This document shows positions 39,082 to 46,577 of a stretch of DNA of 64,000 bases, one piece after another. Positions within the stretch are counted from its first letter, which is position 1. Each line of letters starts with the position of its first letter. A program made the position numbers and the translations under genes. The stretch comes from Mycolicibacterium sp. MU0053. GTDB lineage: Bacteria > Actinomycetota > Actinomycetes > Mycobacteriales > Mycobacteriaceae. The notes under the pieces were generated by a model. The model was not told where the DNA came from and made no database searches. It saw only the letters and a program-made list of their open reading frames with translations. The stretch spans positions 4,278,001 through 4,342,000 of the forward strand of contig NZ_OY726397.1 in NCBI RefSeq assembly GCF_963378095.1, read 5' to 3'.

Positions 39082-40059
39082 CTATTCCTCGGCTGGTCCG
39101 CACTCTGAGCGGTTCAGGATCCGCGCTGCGCGGCCGAGCAGTCGGGGCAGCGCAGCCGCCATTGCCTCCGTGGCAGGATCGCGGTGGCGACGGCGGTTGT
39201 GTTTGATGATCAGCGCCCACGTCGCTGCTGATTTGAAGCACGCCAGCGCTTCGAACCACGCCAGGTCGCAGATGTCGCGCCCGAGCGTCCGGCGGTACCG
39301 CGCGGCGAGTTCGGAGGTCGCCGGCGCCGCGCCGACATGCGGGGTGTCGCGTCGATACGTCGCGGGATCGCAGTTGATCAGGAACCAGCCCAGGTCGACC
39401 CGGGGATCCCCCAACGACCAGATCTCCCAGTCGATCACCGCATTGATGTGATCGGCATCAGCCAGGAGGTTGCCGAGCCGGAAATCGCCGTGCACGATCG
39501 CCGGGGCCAGCGGTGTCGGCAGTGTCGAGAGCAGCGCGGCACCGACAGGATGCCAGCCCGGAACCAGCGCCGGATCGACCGTCTGCAGGGCGCGCGACCA
39601 GCGGTCGACCTCGTCGCGCAGACCGACGACCGGATCCTCGCCCAGGCCCACCGACGCCGGATCGATCCGGTGCAGACGGGCCAGCACCACCGCCGCGGCG
39701 CGGAACCGCGCGGCGAGGGTGGTCCCGGCCTCGGCAACCCGGCCAAGGTCGAACAACGGCTCCACCGAGGCACCGTCGACGAGGGACATCACGAACAGCG
39801 GCGGTACCTCCGGTGGGGCGCCGGCATCCTCCCAAAGAACCTCGGGCACCGGCACGTCCGTGACGCTGAGCGCGCGCAGGATCCGGGCCTGCCGCAACAC
39901 GTCACGGTGTGCGATGGGTTCCAACCCAGCCGGTGCCACCTTCACCACCACCGGCCGCTGCCGGTACACGCCGCGGTAGGTCAGGCTGGAGGCGCCGCCC
40001 GGCATGGGGCGAAGCTTCGAGACCGAAAGGGGGCCGAGTCGGTCCTCGAGCCCCTGCAC
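39082..40059 (-). CDS. APH-fold phosphotransferase (probable small-molecule or acyl-CoA kinase)
   Basis: This 325-aa protein starts at GTG 40059. It has the kinase Brenner motif VHGDFRLGNLL (catalytic Asp and Asn) and the metal-binding VIDWEIWSLGDPRVDLGW. The N-lobe is PMPGGASSLTYRGVYRQRPVVVKVAP. Its organisation is like the kinase domain of ACAD10/11 and LvaA, not like antibiotic resistance APHs. It sits 10 nt upstream of the dioxygenase gene and 11 nt downstream of the SDR gene. Pairing with the ACAD10/11-like enzyme suggests phosphorylation of a hydroxyacyl-CoA. Confidence 0.9.
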   Translation of the reverse strand: MQGLEDRLGPLSVSKLRPMPGGASSLTYRGVYRQRPVVVKVAPAGLEPIAHRDVLRQARILRALSVTDVPVPEVLWEDAGAPPEVPPLFVMSLVDGASVEPLFDLGRVAEAGTTLAARFRAAAVVLARLHRIDPASVGLGEDPVVGLRDEVDRWSRALQTVDPALVPGWHPVGAALLSTLPTPLAPAIVHGDFRLGNLLADADHINAVIDWEIWSLGDPRVDLGWFLINCDPATYRRDTPHVGAAPATSELAARYRRTLGRDICDLAWFEALACFKSAATWALIIKHNRRRHRDPATEAMAAALPRLLGRAARILNRSECGPAEE

Positions 40060-40070
40060 CGCCGCGCCGT

Positions 40071-40856
40071 TCAGGTCAGCCAGCCGATCTCGCGAAGGAA
40101 GGGTTGGGTGTGGGCGACCCGGCCGGTCAACGACTTCGGGTCACCGGTACACAACACCAGTGCGGTCTGCGTGATCAGCTCGATGTCCTCGGTATCGGTC
40201 TTCGCGAGATCGAGACTGCCCGCACCGGGGGTCGCCACCGGATTCGACGGCGCGGCGGCGTTCACCGCGATGCCGTCGGCATAAAGTTCGGCCGCAAGGC
40301 TTTTCGTCAGACGGTTCAGGGCCGCCTTGACGGTGCCGTACACACCGAAGCCGGCGTTGACGTCGAAGTCGGAGAACGGCGGGCCTACCGGCGGTTCGGC
40401 GCCCACCGAGGTGATGTTGAGGATCCAGCCGGCACCACGTTCACGCATGACGGGAACCGCCAGCTGGGTCAGGTGCAGCGGGGCCAGCAGGTGCATCTCG
40501 ACCATCAGCTGGGCCCGCCGCTCCGGGAAACCGTCGAGCGGTCGCAGGAACGTGACGGCGGCGTTGTTGACGACGATGTCGGGCGCACCGACCCCGTCGA
40601 TCACGTCGGCGAACATCCGCGCGCGGTCCTCGGATCGCGATAGATCGCACGCCACCGCAACCGCCGACCCGCCCTCGGCCTGTATCTCGCGCACCGTCTG
40701 CTGCAGCGAGCCAACGTATTTCGGGTCCGGTTCCATGGTGCGGGCGGTCACCGCGACGGTGGCGCCCGCCTGCGCCAGCCGTTGTGCGATCGCCTTGCCC
40801 AGGCCCCGACTGGCGCCGGTGACCAGCGCCACCTTGCCCGCACAGCTACCCGACAT
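40071..40856 (-). CDS. Short-chain dehydrogenase/reductase
   Basis: This 261-aa NAD(P)-dependent oxidoreductase has a cofactor motif VALVTGASRGLGKAIA, NNAAV, the catalytic Ser in NITSVG, and YGTVKAALN (catalytic Tyr-xxx-Lys). ATG 40856 has GGGGAC at a good distance. Alternative starts at 40868 and 40886 would add residues or overlap the upstream gene. It probably oxidises an alcohol intermediate of the operon's pathway. Confidence 0.93.
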   Translation of the reverse strand: MSGSCAGKVALVTGASRGLGKAIAQRLAQAGATVAVTARTMEPDPKYVGSLQQTVREIQAEGGSAVAVACDLSRSEDRARMFADVIDGVGAPDIVVNNAAVTFLRPLDGFPERRAQLMVEMHLLAPLHLTQLAVPVMRERGAGWILNITSVGAEPPVGPPFSDFDVNAGFGVYGTVKAALNRLTKSLAAELYADGIAVNAAAPSNPVATPGAGSLDLAKTDTEDIELITQTALVLCTGDPKSLTGRVAHTQPFLREIGWLT

Positions 40857-40875
40857 CGGCGTCCCCATCTCTCGT

Positions 40876-42111
40876 TCAGCTGCCATAGCGCAGCTTGATG
40901 CTGTGGTAGCGGTCCTGCAACTGCCGGACCCGCTGCTGCCGGCTCACCAGAGCGGTGTCGGCCGGCAGCGCGTCGCGCACCTCGGCCCGGTTGACCACCC
41001 GGGTTCGGAAGCGTGCGGGATGCCGGCTCATCAGGTTTCGGTAGGTGAGATTGCCGCGGGCGAAACCCTGCGTGTCCAACCAGTTGTGCACCCCCGGATC
41101 GTCGTGGGCGAGCACCAGCCGCACCACGCCGTCGCTGTCCACCGCGGTGCGCGCCGGGGTGTAGCTGACGGGTCGATACAGGAAGTCCATACTGCCGACG
41201 AAGACGCCGCTCATCCCGAAGATCCAGAAGCCGTCGTGGTTGTCCATCTCGACGATCAGCGACTCGTCCGGGGCCAGCTCCCACACCAGGTGCGCCGCCA
41301 TCCGCCCCCGTTTGGTGTCATCCGCAGAGTCGGCCGACTTTTCGGGCGGGAAGGCGTTGAGGTGGGCCGGATCGCACACCCCCCCGGAGTACCGCCACGA
41401 ATGCTCGGGCCAATCGCGCATGGCCCCGGTGAGAAAGTCGCCGGCCCATTCCATCGCCTCGATCAGCCGCTCCGGACCCGGCACCGGCCGCGGACTGTCC
41501 ATCCCCAGCCTTTCGATGGACAGTGTCGTCGGCGTCTCGAACCAGGCATCGAAGGCCTCCCGGATCAACAGTTTGCGGGTGTCCGGTGTGGTCGGCAGCC
41601 AATTGGTGTCGCGCTCCGGCCCGCCGAGGATCAACTCGAAGTTGCCCTCGGTGTCGGTCCGGATCTGGTGACCGAAGATGTTGCATTCCGGGATGTCTCC
41701 GAACGGTTCGTGCAGGCTGGGCCAGTCGGTGCCGGGAATCCGGTCGGGCCGCGCACCCTGGACGGTGACGTTGAGCCAGCGGGCGCTGCCGCGCCGCCCG
41801 GCGATCCGGTAGGTGTGATCCCCGTCGATCCACGCTTGCCGGTAGGTGAAATCGGCGACATCACCGCCCAATTTTCGGTTCGGGGTGCAGAACGGATGCA
41901 GCTGCGGGTAGGCGGGATCCTTGGTCTCCAGTGCGAGATCGAACGCCTGGCCCAGGTTTTGGGTGAGGAACCGGAAGGCGTCGGCCCGCATGACCGGCGC
42001 CGCCGGGTTGGCGTCCTTGAACACCCGCGCGCCGGCCGCCTTGAGCTGATCGCAGAAGCTGTCCCAGGCATCGCGCAGATCAGCGTCGACGGGTCCGTCA
42101 CCGTAGGCCAT
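40876..42111 (-). CDS. DUF1214-like protein of unknown function
   Basis: This 411-aa soluble protein has a central region DGDHTYRIAGRRGSARWLNVTVQG and a C-terminal part typical of DUF1214-type proteins (SLIVEMDNHDGFWIFGMSGVF, VRLVLAHDDPGVHNWLDTQGFARGNLTYRNLMS). These proteins occur in sterol, lipid and xenobiotic clusters of actinobacteria with no assigned reaction. The Trp- and His-rich surface may bind a hydrophobic substrate. It is followed 19 nt later by the SDR and preceded 3 nt earlier by the isomerase-like gene. Confidence 0.75.
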   Translation of the reverse strand: MAYGDGPVDADLRDAWDSFCDQLKAAGARVFKDANPAAPVMRADAFRFLTQNLGQAFDLALETKDPAYPQLHPFCTPNRKLGGDVADFTYRQAWIDGDHTYRIAGRRGSARWLNVTVQGARPDRIPGTDWPSLHEPFGDIPECNIFGHQIRTDTEGNFELILGGPERDTNWLPTTPDTRKLLIREAFDAWFETPTTLSIERLGMDSPRPVPGPERLIEAMEWAGDFLTGAMRDWPEHSWRYSGGVCDPAHLNAFPPEKSADSADDTKRGRMAAHLVWELAPDESLIVEMDNHDGFWIFGMSGVFVGSMDFLYRPVSYTPARTAVDSDGVVRLVLAHDDPGVHNWLDTQGFARGNLTYRNLMSRHPARFRTRVVNRAEVRDALPADTALVSRQQRVRQLQDRYHSIKLRYGS

Positions 42112-42114
42112 GAC

Positions 42115-42924
42115 TCAGGCTCCCAGTCCGGTCAAGATCTCCGAGACTCGCCGCGCTGCGCGCTCGGTCGCGGCGCGCGCACCCTCGGCCTCGATGCGCG
42201 GCCCCACCAACTCGATGTCGAAGACGCCCCCGTAGCCGGCGTCGAGAACGTCGCCGATGATGCGTTGCAGCGGTATCGCGCCGTCGCCGGGGACCGCCCG
42301 GCACGGCGCCGTGCGGTCGCCCAACACGTAGTCGCTGACTTGCACCAGCCCGGTGTTCGGCAGCGCGCGGCGCAGCAGCCTGCCGAGGTCGGCCTCCGCC
42401 CAGCAGGCGTGCAGTTCGATGCACATGCCGATGCCGGCGATGTCGGCCAGGGCGATCAGATCGGCCAGGGTGTGGGCGATGTGGATGTCGGCGTTGAACG
42501 GCGAGGCGTTCTCGACCAGCAGCGTCACCCCCGCGGCAGCGGCGGCCGCGCGCCCCGCATCGATGAGGCTGGTGAACTTCTGGGCCGCCTCCTCCCACGT
42601 GAGTGAGCCCCGGCCGCCGGTGAGGACGTAGAGCCAGCGCGCACCCAGTGCCGCCGCACATGCGATGGCGCGCAACAGGTTTGCCGCTGCTTCCCCGGTG
42701 TCGCGTTCCAGGTCGGGGAACGTGGCGAACGGATGGTTCACGGCGTCCACCCGGGGGCCGCCGGTGGCCAGCCGGCTGCGGGTTTGCGCAACGGTGCCGG
42801 GTTGCAGCAGCGCCGCGGTGACCAGCGTGCAGTTCTGCACACCGATGCGGGCGCAGTGGTCGAGGAACGCCGGGGTGCCCTCCTCGAGGAACGCGACCTG
42901 GTGCAGACCCACCCGCGGGTGCAC
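42115..42924 (-). CDS. Sugar phosphate isomerase/epimerase-like TIM barrel (AP endonuclease 2 fold)
   Basis: This 269-aa protein starts at GTG 42924, 1 nt after the sulfotransferase stop. A GTG at 42963 would overlap that gene. It shows VGLHQVAF, WLYVLTGGRG, LLVENASPFNADIHIAHT (metal Glu), GIGMCIELHACWAEADL, LVQVSDYVLGDRTAPCRAVPGDGAIPLQRI and FDIELVGPRIEAEG, with plausible divalent-metal ligands. Members isomerise sugars, inositols or hydroxy-ketone compounds. The substrate is unknown. Confidence 0.85.
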   Translation of the reverse strand: MHPRVGLHQVAFLEEGTPAFLDHCARIGVQNCTLVTAALLQPGTVAQTRSRLATGGPRVDAVNHPFATFPDLERDTGEAAANLLRAIACAAALGARWLYVLTGGRGSLTWEEAAQKFTSLIDAGRAAAAAAGVTLLVENASPFNADIHIAHTLADLIALADIAGIGMCIELHACWAEADLGRLLRRALPNTGLVQVSDYVLGDRTAPCRAVPGDGAIPLQRIIGDVLDAGYGGVFDIELVGPRIEAEGARAATERAARRVSEILTGLGA

Positions 42925-42925
42925 G

Positions 42926-44098
42926 CTAAACCCGGCTCTCGATCTCGACGCCGAAACGCTCACGAAACGGTCGGAACTCCTCGTGCAGCGCGTCCAGATC
43001 TTCGCCGATGTCGGTCAGCACTGTCGTCGAATAGCGGAACTTGCCGTGCCGGTCGCCCTGGTTGGCGCTCAGGTAGCCGCGCATTGCGTCTTCGGCCGCC
43101 CCCGACAGTTCCCGGCCGGCGAACTCGTAGCAGCCTCGAACGGTGCCGATCTGGTCGGCGACGAAGTCCCGGTAACGGACGTGGTGGATTCGCGGGTCGT
43201 CGACCATCGGATGCGTCATGGTGTTGGCGATGCTCGCCCGGGTCAGCTCCAGATGCTTCTTCACCTCGGCCCGCAGGTCGATCGGGCCGACGATGCCCTC
43301 GGAGATGTCGGCCATCATCATCGTGCGCGAGGCGGCCACTTGGACCGGATCCCGATGCAGCCACACCAGTTTCGCGTCGGGATAGGTCTCGAAGAGCTCT
43401 TGGAGCCGGAATCCGTGGAACCCCTTCAGCGCCCAGTACCGCCGCGGTCGGCCGTACTGGAACTGCTGCAGCATCGCGCGGTGTATCCGGTACTGCGCGG
43501 CCGCGTCCGTCGGCAGGCCCTGCACCAGCGATTGCATCGGTACCCGCCACCACGCGGTCGGGGTGAGCACCCGGAAGTCAAAGGCCCAGGTGCGCTCATC
43601 CTCCGGCAGGCCGTCGCCGAGCATGTCGTTGTAGGGATGCGAATGCAGCCATTTGGGTAGTTTCGCGTTGATCTCCCGCCAGTCGTCGTCTGCGCGCGCG
43701 CGACGCGGATCGTCGGGGCCGGCCAGTCCCGGCGGCGGCGATGGATACATGACCTCCCAGAACCTGAGCGCGCGGGCGGCGGGATCCACCGACATCAGCG
43801 CGTGCATCAACGTTGTGCCCGTGCGCGGTTCACCGGTCACGAACAACGGTCGTTCGATCACTTCCTCGGCGATCGGGTAGCGGCTTCGATCCGCGAAGAA
43901 CTCCAACCGCGACGTCAGCAACCAGTGACAGACCTCGGCGGCCTGCCGTTTGGCGTCGGCGTCCGCCAGCACGCTGTTGAGATGGTCGACGGCGCGGCCG
44001 AAGCGCTCCGCAAGCGTGGGGTCGCCCCAGTCGGCGGCGCCGACTTGCCGTTGTGCCCTGGCGAGCATCCGCTGCGCGTCCAAGTGAGTTTCGTTCAC
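42926..44098 (-). CDS. Sulfotransferase-family protein
   Basis: This 390-aa protein has the 5'-phosphosulfate loop LFVTGEPRTGTTLMHALMSVDPAARALRFWEVMYPSPPPG (about residues 83-122). The 3'-phosphate region is KLVWLHRDPVQVAASRTMMMAD. It is of the mycobacterial Stf-like type. It may sulfate a lipid or xenobiotic, or use the fold for another transfer. The GTG start at 44098 overlaps the LLM gene stop (GTGA). A PAPS-using enzyme inside a catabolic operon is unusual. Confidence 0.9.
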   Translation of the reverse strand: MNETHLDAQRMLARAQRQVGAADWGDPTLAERFGRAVDHLNSVLADADAKRQAAEVCHWLLTSRLEFFADRSRYPIAEEVIERPLFVTGEPRTGTTLMHALMSVDPAARALRFWEVMYPSPPPGLAGPDDPRRARADDDWREINAKLPKWLHSHPYNDMLGDGLPEDERTWAFDFRVLTPTAWWRVPMQSLVQGLPTDAAAQYRIHRAMLQQFQYGRPRRYWALKGFHGFRLQELFETYPDAKLVWLHRDPVQVAASRTMMMADISEGIVGPIDLRAEVKKHLELTRASIANTMTHPMVDDPRIHHVRYRDFVADQIGTVRGCYEFAGRELSGAAEDAMRGYLSANQGDRHGKFRYSTTVLTDIGEDLDALHEEFRPFRERFGVEIESRV

Positions 44099-45234
44099 GT
44101 GCACAGCGCCGGATCCCCCACCAACTCGAGCAGTTCGTCCTCGGTTTCCCGCACCTTGGCCGCCGAGCGCGCACCGAACTCGAGGCCGGCCATGCCGCCG
44201 TACTCCATCAGCTTGAACACCCGCATTCCGGCCTCGCAGAATCCCTTCATCTGCTGCGCGACGTGTTTCGGTGTACCACAAGGGAAGATGTCTCGGATCG
44301 CCTGAGTATCGACCTCCGCGCAGAACCGGATGATCCGCTCCCTCGACAACGCCACCGGGTTGAAGTCCATGACGCCCCGCCAGTCCGGACCCATCGGGTG
44401 GTCGTAGCCGAACTGACGCAGATCGGCGGCGGTGAGCAGCAGGATGATCGACTTGACCAGGGGCGCCTGGAGCATGCCGGCGATCTCGTCGTCGTCGCCG
44501 ATGAGGCAGATTTGCGTGATCGCCGGGACGATCGCCATCGGATCGCGCCCGGCGCGTTCGGCGGCGGTGCGGACCACCGTCAGCTTCGCGGCGTAGTCCT
44601 CCGGGGTGTACGCGCCGTTGGGCCACCAGCCGTCGGCGTGCCGACCGGTGATGTCCAACATGCGGGGACCTTTCGCGCCGATCCAGATCGGCGGACACTC
44701 ACCGTCGTGGAGCTCGGTATCCAGGCGCGCGTGCTCCAGCCGGTAGAACTCGCCCTCGAAGTCCACCGGTCCGTCGCTGCGCCACAGCAGTTTGATGACC
44801 GTGATCGCCTCCTCGAACCGACTGACCGGCTTGGCGAAGTCGAAGCCATAGGGGACGGTGTTCTCCAGTTCGCCGGAGCCGAGCCCCAGGATGAACCGCC
44901 CTCCGGAGAGGTGATCGATGGTCACCGCCGTCTGCGCCAGCATCGCCGGATGCCGGCGCACGGTATCGACCACCGTGGTGACCACCGGAGTCTGCGTCGT
45001 CAGCACCGCCGCCGCCGCGGCCACGGCCATCCCGTCCAGATGTCGGTGCGGCGACGGCGACAGTGTCGCGAGGTCCGTGAATTCGGGAGTCCAGATCGAA
45101 TCGGGCCAGAAGCTCACCATGTGGTCGGGCAGCCAGATCGAGTGGTACCGCCCCGAGTCGTAGTCCCGCAACGACTCGATGCCCAGCGGCAGGGTGGTCC
45201 GGAGGAACGCGGCCGGCTGCACCCGCACGAGCAT
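44095..45234 (-). CDS. LLM-class F420-dependent oxidoreductase
   Basis: This 379-aa luciferase-like TIM barrel has the signatures YHSIWLPDHMVSFWP, TTVVDTVRRHPAMLAQTAVTIDHLSGGRFILGLGSGELENTVPYG, FEEAITVIKLLW and PIWIGAKGPRMLDITGRHADGWWP. These fit F420-dependent members better than FMN ones. It starts at ATG 45234 behind GGGAGG. It is the first gene of the minus-strand operon ending near 36185. Hydride transfer to or from F420 would be its role, and the genome supplies reduced F420 through fgd at 48667. Confidence 0.92.
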   Translation of the reverse strand: MLVRVQPAAFLRTTLPLGIESLRDYDSGRYHSIWLPDHMVSFWPDSIWTPEFTDLATLSPSPHRHLDGMAVAAAAAVLTTQTPVVTTVVDTVRRHPAMLAQTAVTIDHLSGGRFILGLGSGELENTVPYGFDFAKPVSRFEEAITVIKLLWRSDGPVDFEGEFYRLEHARLDTELHDGECPPIWIGAKGPRMLDITGRHADGWWPNGAYTPEDYAAKLTVVRTAAERAGRDPMAIVPAITQICLIGDDDEIAGMLQAPLVKSIILLLTAADLRQFGYDHPMGPDWRGVMDFNPVALSRERIIRFCAEVDTQAIRDIFPCGTPKHVAQQMKGFCEAGMRVFKLMEYGGMAGLEFGARSAAKVRETEDELLELVGDPALCT

Positions 45235-45290
45235 GCCCTCCCGTATCTACCGGGCGCCGGTCCGCACCCGCGGCCCCACCGTCCCGACCA

Positions 45291-45312
45291 CCGTAAAATA
45301 TACGGCCATGGT
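45291..45312. promoter_or_regulatory. AT-rich palindromic promoter/operator of the catabolic cluster
   Basis: CCGTA (45291-45295) and TACGG (45301-45305) form an inverted repeat around AAATA. GGCCATGGTACATATAA follows to about 45320. This is the most AT-rich patch in the surrounding region. It lies 57 nt before the first gene of the cluster. On the minus strand it includes TATATT, a candidate -10. It could bind the TetR encoded at 35540. Confidence 0.5.
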
Positions 45313-45341
45313 ACATATAACTGCGGTGCGTGTCAGTGGCT

Positions 45342-46577
45342 TCACGCGACTTCCAGCACCGCCACACACGCCCGCGCGATCGCGAGTTCCTCGTCGGTGG
45401 GGATCACCAGCACCGTGGTGGGCGAGTTCTCCGCCGAGATCACCCGCGCGCCGCGCGCCGGACTCTCGTTGAGGTGCTCGTCGATCTCCACCCCCAGCGG
45501 CGCCAGCCCGGTCAGGGCGTCGCGGCGGACCTTCGCGTCGTTCTCCCCCACGCCGGCGGTGAACGTGATGACGTGGGTGTCGCCCAGCACCGCCAGGTAG
45601 GCACCGATGTACTTGCGCAGCCGGTGGATATAGACGTCGTAGGCCAGCCGGGCGTGGGCGGCCTCGGGTTCGCTGCCCGCGGCGATGATGCGGTGTAGTT
45701 CCCGAAAGTCGTTGTCCCCGCCCATTCCCAACACCCCGGAGCGGCGGTTGAGCATGGTCTCGATGTCCTCGACCGCCATGTCCGCGGTGCGCGCCAGGTA
45801 GAAGATGATGCCCGGGTCCAGATCGCCGCTGCGGGTGCCCATCACCAGACCCTCCATCGGGGTCAGCCCCATCGAGGTGTCCACCGGCCGGCCACCGGCG
45901 ATCGCCGAGGCCGAGGCGCCGTTACCGAGGTGCAGCACAATCTGATTCAGCTTGTCCAGCGGCATGTCTAGGAACTCGGCGGCCTGTTCGCTGACGTACT
46001 GATGTGAGGTGCCGTGGAAGCCGTACCGCCGGATCCGCCACTTCTCGGCGACCGCACGGTCGATCGCATAGCTGGCCGACGCCGCCGGCAGATCGTGGAA
46101 GAACGCGGTGTCGAACACCGCCACGTGCGGCAGGTCCGGCAGCATCTTGCGGGCCACCTCGACGCCGAGCACCGCCGGCGGATTGTGCAGCGGGGCCAGC
46201 GGTGCCAGCTCACGGGCCTTGGCCACCACCGCATCGTCGATCAGCGTCGGCTCGTAGAGTTCGCGACCGCCGTGCACCAGGCGGTGCCCGACCGCCACCA
46301 GCCCGACGGTCTCGAGGTTTCCGCCGGCCTCGTCGAACATGTCGAAGATCAGCCGCAGCGCGGCGTCGTGGTCGGCCACCGGGGTGTCCCGTTCGACCTC
46401 GCGGCAGCCGAACTCCAGCCTGGCCCGCGACTGTTGTTCTCCGATCCGCTCGACGATGCCAGCGGCCATCTCGATACCGCTATCCGGTTGTACCAGGCTG
46501 AATTTCACCGATGACGATCCGGAGTTGACCACCAAGACCGTCCGGTTCGACGAGCGGTGTTGGTCCGCGAGTTTCAT
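45342..46577 (-). CDS. ackA: Acetate kinase
   Basis: This 411-aa enzyme interconverts acetyl-phosphate and acetate with ATP. It has [16 protein letters not shown] (phosphate loop), VGHRLVHGG (catalytic Arg), [60 protein letters not shown] and [17 protein letters not shown]. It starts immediately after the pta stop, so the two are coupled in the order fgd-pta-ackA. Confidence 0.98.
   Translation of the reverse strand: MKLADQHRSSNRTVLVVNSGSSSVKFSLVQPDSGIEMAAGIVERIGEQQSRARLEFGCREVERDTPVADHDAALRLIFDMFDEAGGNLETVGLVAVGHRLVHGGRELYEPTLIDDAVVAKARELAPLAPLHNPPAVLGVEVARKMLPDLPHVAVFDTAFFHDLPAASASYAIDRAVAEKWRIRRYGFHGTSHQYVSEQAAEFLDMPLDKLNQIVLHLGNGASASAIAGGRPVDTSMGLTPMEGLVMGTRSGDLDPGIIFYLARTADMAVEDIETMLNRRSGVLGMGGDNDFRELHRIIAAGSEPEAAHARLAYDVYIHRLRKYIGAYLAVLGDTHVITFTAGVGENDAKVRRDALTGLAPLGVEIDEHLNESPARGARVISAENSPTTVLVIPTDEELAIARACVAVLEVA

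Noticed and set aside
39082..40059. Aminoglycoside resistance gene
   Set aside because: The APH fold is present, but the catabolic context and the ACAD partner fit a metabolic kinase. No resistance-specific motif was seen.
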